Shown: in pieces, positions 18,061 to 25,640 of the stretch
How the letters are laid out: every line of letters begins with the position of its first letter
Numbering within the stretch: the stretch's first letter is position 1
NCBI GenBank assembly: GCA_965243755.1
Contig: CBDEVW010000002.1
Span: 372,001 to 436,000 of the forward strand
Reading direction: 5' to 3'
DNA: 64,000 nucleotides
Origin: JANSWY01 sp965243755
GTDB taxonomy: Bacteria > Bacteroidota > Bacteroidia > Cytophagales > Cyclobacteriaceae
The notes under the pieces: generated by a model
Database searches by the model: none
Seen by the model: only the letters and a program-made list of their open reading frames with translations
Told to the model about the DNA's origin: nothing
Made by a program: the position numbers and the translations under genes

Positions 18061-18070
18061 AAAGTGTGAT

Positions 18071-18976
18071 TTAGTTTAGTCCTCCATAACTTGAGTTATC
18101 AGCGCCAATCATCCGATTCACTCTTTCCATATCGGTCTGTGTTTTTATCAATGCACCAATGCCCTCCAGACCTTGAATTTTCTTCACAGCCTCCTTAGGG
18201 GCAATATCTGACATATATTTTAGCCAGTTCAAAATCTCTCTGGTTGTAGGTGCCCGTTCAAGTCCGAGTCGCCTTAGATGATAAAAAACATCCAGGGCTA
18301 CCCGTACTACCTGTTCGTCTAAACCCGGGTGATGTTTTTCTATGATCCTTGCCATCACCTCCTGATCAGGAAAGTCAATGTAGTGGTAGATACACCGTCC
18401 TTTGAAGGCCGTGGGTAATTCCTGTTCTCTGTTGGATGTGATCACAATTGCTGGCATATCCTCTTCAGACACCTCAATTACCTCGCCTGACTCTGGCATA
18501 ATAAATTTTCTATGGCTCAATGCATATAGCAGGTCATTTGGAAATTCCCTGGGTGCTTTGTCAATTTCGTCGATTAATAGAACTGAGTTGGGCTTGCTGT
18601 AAGCCACAGCTGCCGGGCCTTTGACCACATAATCGTTTAATGATTCTGGATTTCTACCTCCTGTAGTCAATTTTGACTCAAGCCCTTTTTCCTCCCGTTG
18701 TGCATTTAATATTTCTATCTGAGAATCGCGCAAATACTTGACATGATCAAACCTGGCCACAAATTGTTCCACATTACTTTTAGACCCTACAGGGTAAACT
18801 TCCAGGTGAAGTCCCCGGTCTTTTGCATAGTGAATTGGTAAGTCTGTTTTACCCGTTCCAGGTTCTCCTTCAATTAGTAGCGGCATGCCCAATACCCTTG
18901 CCATGTGGAACGCCTGCGCTAGCCCCGGGTCACACAAATATTTTTCAGATCCTGTCCAATGTGAAGTTTCTGCCAT
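18071..18976 (-). CDS. MoxR-family AAA+ ATPase
   Basis: A 301-residue AAA+ protein. Walker A GEPGTGKT is at residues 37-44, Walker B SVLLIDEIDKAP near 128-139, and the sensor 1 AIVITSNREQELP and arginine-bearing region FKGRCIYHYIDFP follow. The order and size match MoxR/RavA-type ATPases, which work with a VWA protein encoded directly downstream, as here. It is the first gene of the minus-strand series and faces the divergent penicillin-binding protein gene across about 290 bases. Confidence 0.9.
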   Translation of the reverse strand: MAETSHWTGSEKYLCDPGLAQAFHMARVLGMPLLIEGEPGTGKTDLPIHYAKDRGLHLEVYPVGSKSNVEQFVARFDHVKYLRDSQIEILNAQREEKGLESKLTTGGRNPESLNDYVVKGPAAVAYSKPNSVLLIDEIDKAPREFPNDLLYALSHRKFIMPESGEVIEVSEEDMPAIVITSNREQELPTAFKGRCIYHYIDFPDQEVMARIIEKHHPGLDEQVVRVALDVFYHLRRLGLERAPTTREILNWLKYMSDIAPKEAVKKIQGLEGIGALIKTQTDMERVNRMIGADNSSYGGLN

Positions 18977-19267
18977 AGTCTTATTTAAAACCTGTTAATA
19001 TTCTTTTAGTTCATTTTTCCAATTGTTCCAGTATTCACATCACGTCTTTTAATTGTAATACCTGGAAACTGATCCTCATAAAATTGTTAAACGAACTTAG
19101 TTAATATTCCTCTAATTAAATGTAAAATACTCAATATCAACCAAATGATGTCTATGGGAAAAGTACCAGTGTGACCCGTAATAAAGCACTAAATCTCATG
19201 ATATTACAAAATGATTTACCAATTTTGAAGTTGTATCAGGGGAATCATTTTATCAAACTAAAACACA
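18977..19267. other. Intergenic region between divergent MoxR and PBP genes
   Basis: About 290 AT-rich bases separate the divergent starts. I find no open frame, RNA fold or strong TAnnTTTG element. It must hold both promoters, but none stands out. Confidence 0.6.
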
Positions 19268-21676
19268 TTGGGTAAGAAGAAAACTAAATCAACCAAAGCA
19301 CAAGAGAGGTCATCTGATCGGTCAGTTGTGAAAAGATTGTTGCGCTTGAGCTTTTGGTCAGCTTTCATATTGATTGTGATGGGATGTACTTTTTTTCTTT
19401 ATGTCTACCTGGGCATTCCCGCACCCTTGCCATCATCAGATGCACTAGCATCCATCGAAAACCCTGAGTCTTCAATTGTATATGACACGCACGGTAAAAT
19501 ACTTGGCAAGTATTACATCTACAACCGTACCACAACGAGGTTGGATAAAGTGAGTCCACATGTAATCAAAGCTTTACTTGCGACCGAAGATATCAGGTTT
19601 TATGAGCATAATGGGATAGACTACAGAAGCCTGATCCGAGTGTTTTTACGGACCTTAATTCTTAGGGATGCTTCGGGAGGAGGTGGCAGTACGCTTACCC
19701 AACAGCTTGCAAAGAACCTGTATCCGCGACAAGACTTTCCTTTTGCAAGTTTGGCCGTCAATAAAGTGAGAGAAATGATCATTGCCTCCAGGATGGAATC
19801 AGTACTCTCCAAAGATAAGATACTTGAGCTGTACCTGAACACGGTTCCTTTTAGTAGCAACGTGTTTGGAATCGAGGCAGCAAGCAGGAAATATTATAAG
19901 AAATCAGCCCAGGACCTGACGGCCAGTGAGGCGGCAGTATTGATTGGAACCCTAAAAGCCAGTACGTACTATCACCCCTACCATCATCCAGAAAGAGCAG
20001 AGCAACGAAGGGATGTGGTTTTGCACCAGATGTTCAGGGCTGGTTTCATCACCGGACAAGAGAAGGAACACTACATTGCGGAACCTATGATCATCAAGTA
20101 TACCGGAAAGGAAAACAGCAATCGGGCGGCCTATTTTCTGGATCAATTGAAACTGAGCATTGAAGAGAAACTTAATGAAACCGGCAACTCAGATCTGAAC
20201 CTTTACACAGGCGGGTTGAAAATATACACAACGCTTGATGCTACTATGCAACAATATGCTGAAAATGCAGTGGCAAAACACATGAAGAAGTTGCAAAAAG
20301 ACTTTGACAATCATTGGTCTGGTAAGAATCCGTTTCTGGATAACCCTCGTTTATTCAGAGACGCAATTAAAAATTCTTCACAATACAAAAGTTGGAAAAG
20401 TCAGGGGAAATCAGAGGCAGAATTGATGAAACTGGTGCGGGAAAAGAAACCAATGATCGTCTACACACCTGGTGGAGAAATGGAAGTCAACTATTCTGTG
20501 GAGGACTCAGTCAGACATTATTTAACGACCCTACATTGTGGATTCCTGCTGATGGATCCAATGCAGGGGGAAGTGAGGGCCTGGGTTGGTGGTGTGGATC
20601 ACAGCTATTTCAAATATGATCATGTGAATGTAAACACTAAGAGACAAGTCGGTTCCACCTTCAAACCATTTGTATATGCTACCGCATTGGAGAATAATGT
20701 GTCTCCTTGTCAATATTTCAGAGCATCTCAAAAAGCCTATGAATCTGATGGTGAAGAATGGGTACCCGGTAATGCTGATGGAGATTATGAGGGAAAATAC
20801 ACCTTACAGGGAGCGTTAACCAATTCCGTAAATACAGTGTCAGTAAAGGTTTTAGAAGAAACAGGCATTGAAAATGTCATTGCACAGACCAAACGGATGG
20901 GCATAGCTACAAAAATAGAACCGTATCCTTCTATTGCTTTGGGTACTCCATCCATCTCACTGATGGAAATGGTCACCGCCTACACCAATTTTGCCAATGA
21001 TGGGCGACACATGAAGCCGATATTTGTAACAAGGATAGAAGATAAAGAAGGCAATGTCCTCTGGGAACAGCCAGAGAGAACTCCAATTCAGGCCATGTCA
21101 CCAGAAACTGCACATTTGATGACTTCCATGCTGAGAGGTGTTGTTAATCAGGGTACTGCAAGGAGGTTAAGACTGACTTATCAGTTGGAAAATGACATTG
21201 CTGGTAAAACCGGGACCACTCAAAACAATGCCGATGGATGGTTTATAGGAATGACACCTGGGTTAGTAGGTGGCGTTTGGGTTGGTGCAGATAATCCATC
21301 TATTCACTTCAGAACAACGGCTCTTGGACAAGGCGCAAACATGGCCCTTCCAATTTATGCTGAGTTCCTCAAGCAGTTAAACAGGGATCCCAGGTACCAG
21401 TATCTGACAACTTCCCAGTTTGACCCATTGACACCTCAGGAACGCCGATTGCTGGATTGTGATCCTTTTAAAAAAGAAATCGATTTCTGGGATTTCCTGA
21501 AGCAAATGGCTGGAAATAAAAAGGGAAGAAAGAAATTAAGAATAAACGAAGATGGTCAGGTAGAAGAAGTTTCAGAACATGAAAGCAATTCTACCCAACA
21601 ACAGGAACAGTCTTCTGAAGAACCAAAGAAAAAAGGTTTCCTTAAAAGACTATTTGGCAAAAAAGATGGAGATTAA
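19268..21676 (+). CDS. Class A penicillin-binding protein (GT51 + transpeptidase)
   Basis: The 802-residue protein has a basic cytoplasmic head, one anchor helix (about 28-49), a glycosyltransferase 51 domain (about 65-250) and a transpeptidase domain (about 420-690). Catalytic Glu107 is in ATEDIRFYEHNGID and the second GT51 motif is GGSTLTQQLAKN. Transpeptidase motifs are S463-T-F-K466, S520-V-N and K647-T-G-T650. Both activities should be intact: it polymerises and crosslinks peptidoglycan at the outer face of the inner membrane. The start is TTG 19268: the next Met (residue 38) would remove half of the membrane anchor. The C-terminal tail is charged and coiled. The stop overlaps the convergent gene by 4 bases. 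Confidence 0.93.
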   Translation: MGKKKTKSTKAQERSSDRSVVKRLLRLSFWSAFILIVMGCTFFLYVYLGIPAPLPSSDALASIENPESSIVYDTHGKILGKYYIYNRTTTRLDKVSPHVIKALLATEDIRFYEHNGIDYRSLIRVFLRTLILRDASGGGGSTLTQQLAKNLYPRQDFPFASLAVNKVREMIIASRMESVLSKDKILELYLNTVPFSSNVFGIEAASRKYYKKSAQDLTASEAAVLIGTLKASTYYHPYHHPERAEQRRDVVLHQMFRAGFITGQEKEHYIAEPMIIKYTGKENSNRAAYFLDQLKLSIEEKLNETGNSDLNLYTGGLKIYTTLDATMQQYAENAVAKHMKKLQKDFDNHWSGKNPFLDNPRLFRDAIKNSSQYKSWKSQGKSEAELMKLVREKKPMIVYTPGGEMEVNYSVEDSVRHYLTTLHCGFLLMDPMQGEVRAWVGGVDHSYFKYDHVNVNTKRQVGSTFKPFVYATALENNVSPCQYFRASQKAYESDGEEWVPGNADGDYEGKYTLQGALTNSVNTVSVKVLEETGIENVIAQTKRMGIATKIEPYPSIALGTPSISLMEMVTAYTNFANDGRHMKPIFVTRIEDKEGNVLWEQPERTPIQAMSPETAHLMTSMLRGVVNQGTARRLRLTYQLENDIAGKTGTTQNNADGWFIGMTPGLVGGVWVGADNPSIHFRTTALGQGANMALPIYAEFLKQLNRDPRYQYLTTSQFDPLTPQERRLLDCDPFKKEIDFWDFLKQMAGNKKGRKKLRINEDGQVEEVSEHESNSTQQQEQSSEEPKKKGFLKRLFGKKDGD

Positions 21677-22128
21677 AGCTGAACCATTTTCCTGCCGGCT
21701 TCTGTTACAGCGTATGACCGAAGCGCTTCGACGGTAGATTCGCCAAGGTTTGCTAATGAAGTTTTGGATTCTTCCGGCACATATTTTCCCTCCTGGTCAA
21801 ACCACTCATCGGCCAGGGTTTTGGCCTTATCCTGATCTACATCAAAAAGGTGCATCTGTGAATCTGCCACAATCCATGGCTTATCCTGAGCCCCATATTT
21901 ATTGAAAATCATTTGTCTCATGTTGGCAGCAACCTCATCGCCATTCTTAAAATAAGCGGTGGTATAAGTCATGGTATCGGGTTCTGTCATCACATTGTCC
22001 CAGAACTTTTTTGAGGAAATGATCTGCGCGGTGGTAACTAGATATGCAGATTCTTTTTCAAGTGGAGTTTTGCTCAATTCGCACTGAGCTCTGAACTTTT
22101 TCTTTTTACTTTTAAATAGGTTAAGCAT
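21673..22128 (-). CDS. Hypothetical protein
   Basis: From ATG 22128 (MLNLFKSKKKKF) the product has 151 residues; the open frame runs further up to 22245 but that extension looks like noncoding sequence. The start is Lys-rich, then a mixed alpha/beta segment rich in Asp and Glu containing VTTAQIISSKKFWDNVM and YFKNGDEVAANMRQMI. I recognise no family. Its TAA shares the bases TTAA (21673-21676) with the stop of the penicillin-binding protein gene. Confidence 0.6.
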   Translation of the reverse strand: MLNLFKSKKKKFRAQCELSKTPLEKESAYLVTTAQIISSKKFWDNVMTEPDTMTYTTAYFKNGDEVAANMRQMIFNKYGAQDKPWIVADSQMHLFDVDQDKAKTLADEWFDQEGKYVPEESKTSLANLGESTVEALRSYAVTEAGRKMVQL

Positions 22129-22306
22129 GAATTTTTGAGTTTTGACCTTTATACATGTACTGAATTTTACCGGAAAGGTTACAAAGATAAATATCAGTTC
22201 CCGCACGTCGATACACCTGACATAACTCATAACCCACTCCCACATTCATCATAATTCCATCAGCAAGATTCCTAGAAATTTCCGGTAATTCCAATGAATC
22301 ACTGAA

Positions 22307-22885
22307 ATGTTTATCATCAAAATTTCTTTTGCTTTAGTGCTGAGTTTCATCATAAACCAGGCATGGTCACAGGTACAAGTAACTGTACTAGGTGAATCTG
22401 AAATCACGATCAAGGGCACTTCCACGCTTCACGATTGGGAGTCCTATTCCTCTGGATTATCAGGTGGAGGAATTGCAAGGGTTGAGGCCTCAAAATTATT
22501 AGGTTTTGATTCTTTTCATTTAACACTACCCGCAGAAAGTATCCTCAGCGGTAAGGCTAAAATGGACAACTATACTTACAAAGCCCTTCAAAGTGAATTG
22601 TTTCCAAACATTTCATTTACCATGAAATCGGCAAAAGTAGTAGCTGATAAGATGCAGGTGGTTGGTGACCTTACAATAGCAGGAAATACTCTGGAAATCC
22701 AGCTTTCATTGATCATGACACAAGATAACCAAAAGATCACCTTGGAAACTGAGAAGACAATTAACATGACTGATTGGAACATTAGTCCACCCGAACTTTT
22801 CATGGGCACACTTAAAACCGGTGAAGAGGTAACAATAGAGGTGAAACTCTATTGCAACATAACACAATCAAACAATTTAAAATAA
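22307..22885 (+). CDS. YceI family protein, exported
   Basis: A 192-residue exported protein: signal peptide to about residue 21 (ending QAWS), then a YceI lipocalin-like barrel with the recognisable GTSTLHDWESYS near its N-terminus, YTYKALQSELFPNISFTM in the middle, and the WNISPPELFMGTLKTGEEV end motif. YceI proteins bind polyisoprenoid lipids in the periplasm. It is the first gene of the porin cluster, 19 bases before the porin start. Confidence 0.87.
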   Translation: MFIIKISFALVLSFIINQAWSQVQVTVLGESEITIKGTSTLHDWESYSSGLSGGGIARVEASKLLGFDSFHLTLPAESILSGKAKMDNYTYKALQSELFPNISFTMKSAKVVADKMQVVGDLTIAGNTLEIQLSLIMTQDNQKITLETEKTINMTDWNISPPELFMGTLKTGEEVTIEVKLYCNITQSNNLK

Positions 22886-22904
22886 GAATTAAATCTTCCT
22901 TAAA

Positions 22905-24176
22905 ATGAAAAATCTAACATTTAAATCATTTTTGGTCTTAACGACATTAATGATATCTACAGTGCTTTATGCGCAATTACCAGAAATCCAATATTATCGA
23001 AGCAATGACAAAAATGGCATCAACGTATTTGAAACACCAAAGACCAATGATGTTGAGTTTGATGGTCTAAAAATCCGCGTTGGAGGCGATTTTGCGGTTC
23101 AGTATCAGGGTTTATCACAGTCAAATGACAGTGGAGAAGGTACGGTTGATACCCTGGTGGAGTTATCAAACAACTTCAGTCTTCCCACAGCAAACCTCAA
23201 TTTTGATGTACAGTTTGCGGACGGGCTGAGAATGCACCTCAGAACATACTTATCAAGCAGACACCACCCGGAAGCATGGGTTAAAGGAGGGTATTTTCAA
23301 ATGGACAACCTGAACTTTATCAGTGATGGATTTATGTCAGGCTTCATGAACATGGCCACCTTACGATTTGGTATGGATGAAATCAACTATGGTGATACGC
23401 ATTTTAGAAGAAGCGACAATGCACGAGCCATTTACAACCCATTTGTAGGTAATTACATTATGGATTCTTTCACCACGGAACCTTTTGGAGAACTTACGGT
23501 GCAGAATTCAGGAGTACTTGGTGTAGTCGGTATATCCAATGGCCGGTTGAACCAGAACCCGGTGGCTGGCGATGATGGGTTTGTGTTGTATGGAAAACTT
23601 GGATACGATAATCAGGTAAGTGACGATCTAAGGTTAAGGTTGACAGGATCCATTTACAGCAGTTCTGACAAGGGAACAAGAGATTATCTATATAATGGAG
23701 ACCGGGCCGGGGCGCATTATTATACTGTGCTGGAAGGAATTAATGATGCCAGGCCAAGTGACTTTCTTCCCCGATTTAATCCTGGTTTTGCCTACCACAC
23801 CGCAATTCAGGTCAATCCATTTGTGAAATTTAAAGGACTTGAAGTATTTGGAGTAGTGGAGTTTACCAATAATGGAAACAGCGATGATGGAGGGGGTTAC
23901 ACCCAACTTGGTGGCGAGTTGATTTATAGACTTGGCGCCAATGAAAATGCCTACATAGGTGCCAGATATAATTCAGTCTCCGGAGAATCTTCAGATGCAG
24001 CTGCTACTCAGGATATCGTGAGGACTAACCTTGCCCTTGGGTGGTTTTTAACCGACAATGTGGTCACTAAAATTGAGTATGTGACTTCAAGTTACTCCGG
24101 AGATGGTTGGAACAACACAAAATTTCAGAATGCTGAGTTTAGTGGAATTACAATTCAGGCTGCAATCAGTTTTTAG
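22905..24176 (+). CDS. Outer-membrane beta-barrel porin-like protein
   Basis: The 423-residue protein has a signal peptide (to about residue 24, ending LYAQ) and a mature part of alternating hydrophobic/polar strands ending in the aromatic residue F (ITIQAAISF), as in outer-membrane barrels. FGMDEINYGDTHFRRSDNA and the repeated Gly-rich strands resemble the large Bacteroidota porins of unknown substrate. It lies between two YceI genes with a strong terminator after its stop. Confidence 0.75.
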   Translation: MKNLTFKSFLVLTTLMISTVLYAQLPEIQYYRSNDKNGINVFETPKTNDVEFDGLKIRVGGDFAVQYQGLSQSNDSGEGTVDTLVELSNNFSLPTANLNFDVQFADGLRMHLRTYLSSRHHPEAWVKGGYFQMDNLNFISDGFMSGFMNMATLRFGMDEINYGDTHFRRSDNARAIYNPFVGNYIMDSFTTEPFGELTVQNSGVLGVVGISNGRLNQNPVAGDDGFVLYGKLGYDNQVSDDLRLRLTGSIYSSSDKGTRDYLYNGDRAGAHYYTVLEGINDARPSDFLPRFNPGFAYHTAIQVNPFVKFKGLEVFGVVEFTNNGNSDDGGGYTQLGGELIYRLGANENAYIGARYNSVSGESSDAAATQDIVRTNLALGWFLTDNVVTKIEYVTSSYSGDGWNNTKFQNAEFSGITIQAAISF

Positions 24177-24208
24177 AATAATCACACGTTCACACGATTG
24201 TTAATACG

Positions 24209-24236
24209 AAAGTGGACCGGCTTCCCGGTTCACTTT
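24209..24236 (+). terminator. Rho-independent terminator after the porin gene
   Basis: AAAGTGGACCGG (24209-24220) pairs with CCGGTTCACTTT (24225-24236) across a CTTC tetraloop: 12 bp with one G-T pair, then a T-rich stretch to 24250. It also argues against a GTG start at 24212 for the next gene, because that codon lies inside the hairpin. Confidence 0.85.
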
Positions 24237-24253
24237 CTTTTAACTTTTATAGC

Positions 24254-24847
24254 ATGGGTAAATCATTTTTATTGTTGCTGGTCGTTCTTTGCTTCTCTCC
24301 CTGGAGCAATAAAAGTGAACATCATTTCAAAATTGACCGTTGTAGCAGATTCCTGATCAAAGGGTCCACCAATGTGAATAAGTTTAATTGTGTGCTTGAC
24401 CCAAAGGACCTTTCATCGGACACATTTACGATTTGGATTACCGAAGAATCCGAAAACATTCACTTGGAAAAGGCAATTCTCCAAATACCAGTCAGGCATT
24501 TTGATTGTGGAATATTTGCCATGAACAAAGACCTGCAGGCCCTGCTTCAAAGTGATCAGTATCCATATATAGAGGTTGTTGTCACCGGATTTTGTTCAAG
24601 GAAAGCAAAAGATGGGTTGTTGACCAGCATAGAAGCCGATGTAGAAATAACCATCGCACAGGTAAAGAAGGCATACTCCCTGGAAGGTGCAGTTTTCAAA
24701 GCAGGGAACGATTTTAGTTACACCGGACAACTGCATTTATTACTTAGTGACTTTAATATCCAATCTCCCTCAAAATTTCTTGGATTGGTTCAGGTAAGCG
24801 ATGAAATTCAAATTGAGGTCAATCTCTTTATAACTGAATTAATTTGA
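24254..24847 (+). CDS. Second YceI-like exported protein
   Basis: Start at ATG 24254, which gives signal MGKSFLLLLVVLCFSPW; an upstream in-frame GTG (24212) lies within the terminator. The mature protein (about 180 residues) has a YceI-like pattern: CSRFLIKGSTNVNKFNC (GSTNV where YceI has GTSTLHDW), DLQALLQSDQYPYIEVVV and a C-terminal KFLGLVQVSDEIQIEVNLF. It is a diverged paralogue of the 22307 gene, with a pair of Cys residues that could form a disulfide. It is separated from the porin by the terminator, so it probably has its own promoter. Confidence 0.72.
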   Translation: MGKSFLLLLVVLCFSPWSNKSEHHFKIDRCSRFLIKGSTNVNKFNCVLDPKDLSSDTFTIWITEESENIHLEKAILQIPVRHFDCGIFAMNKDLQALLQSDQYPYIEVVVTGFCSRKAKDGLLTSIEADVEITIAQVKKAYSLEGAVFKAGNDFSYTGQLHLLLSDFNIQSPSKFLGLVQVSDEIQIEVNLFITELI

Positions 24848-24909
24848 CCATTTCACTCATTGGCAGAAAATCTGTACCTTCATAAGGTCGCACCCAATTT
24901 TTACTAAGA

Positions 24910-25578
24910 ATGACCAGGTCCAATTTATTTATTTTCGTTATTGTATTTTTTTCTGGGTTGGGCGCTCAAGCTCAGCAAACAAAACTTGAACCTCTGATTC
25001 CGGATAGAAGCCTTACCATTTTTCTGGATGATCTCAAGTATGCTGTTAAGACGAAGGACCGACAATGGATCATCAATAACCTGGATCCAGATATTAAATT
25101 TAGTTTTGGTGATGAAGGGGGAGCAGAGGCATTTATTCAGTTATGGAAATTTGATGAAACATCTGATTTTTGGAAAATCATGGAGAGAATCCTTGATATG
25201 GGTGGAGGTAAAATGAGATCTGAAGATTCCTATTTCATGCCCTACGTTTTTTCCCATTGGCCTGATGAATTTGATGCCTTTGAATACATGGCCATTACCG
25301 GAACTAATGTGAATGTGAGAAACAAGCCATCTACGTCAGGCTCCAAAGTTCTTGGACAGTTTAGCTATGATATTGTTCAGTATGACGGTAATAAGAGTAT
25401 CTCCAATCCTGACCCGGATGATATAAAAGATTATTCATGGTATTATGTTTCGGCAGTTGATGGTAGTTTGAAAGGGTTTGTTTACGGCGATTTTGTTTGG
25501 TCCCCAATTGACTATCGGATAGGTTTCCAAAAAGTAGACAAAAAGTGGGTCATCAAATATTTTATTGCAGGAGACTAA
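24910..25578 (+). CDS. Exported SH3b-domain protein
   Basis: A 222-residue protein with a signal peptide (to about residue 23, ending GAQAQ) and a C-terminal SH3b module (about 137-205: MAITGTNVNVRNKPSTSGSK, then VLGQFSYDIVQYDG and GFVYGDFV). The N-terminal half (about 30-130) is a mixed alpha/beta domain with no recognised family, rich in Asp and aromatic residues. SH3b modules often bind peptidoglycan or peptides, so a periplasmic or cell-surface anchor role is likely. Confidence 0.78.
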   Translation: MTRSNLFIFVIVFFSGLGAQAQQTKLEPLIPDRSLTIFLDDLKYAVKTKDRQWIINNLDPDIKFSFGDEGGAEAFIQLWKFDETSDFWKIMERILDMGGGKMRSEDSYFMPYVFSHWPDEFDAFEYMAITGTNVNVRNKPSTSGSKVLGQFSYDIVQYDGNKSISNPDPDDIKDYSWYYVSAVDGSLKGFVYGDFVWSPIDYRIGFQKVDKKWVIKYFIAGD

Positions 25579-25581
25579 AAA

Positions 25582-25612
25582 AATAAGCCAGGGTCACTAA
25601 CCCTGACTTATT
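25582..25612. terminator. Bidirectional terminator between convergent SH3b and amylase genes
   Basis: AATAAG then CAGGGT (25582-25594) pairs with ACCCTG then CTTATT (25600-25612) with one central mismatch and loop CACTA. It is flanked by A-rich and T-rich DNA on both sides and sits 4 bases after the SH3b stop and 29 bases after the amylase stop, so it should work on both strands. Confidence 0.75.
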
Positions 25613-25640
25613 GAATCGAAACAAATAATTTGGACAATCT

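Noticed and set aside
24212..24253. GTG start for the second YceI gene
   Set aside because: The codon is inside a 12-bp terminator hairpin, and the ATG 24254 begins a good signal peptide.
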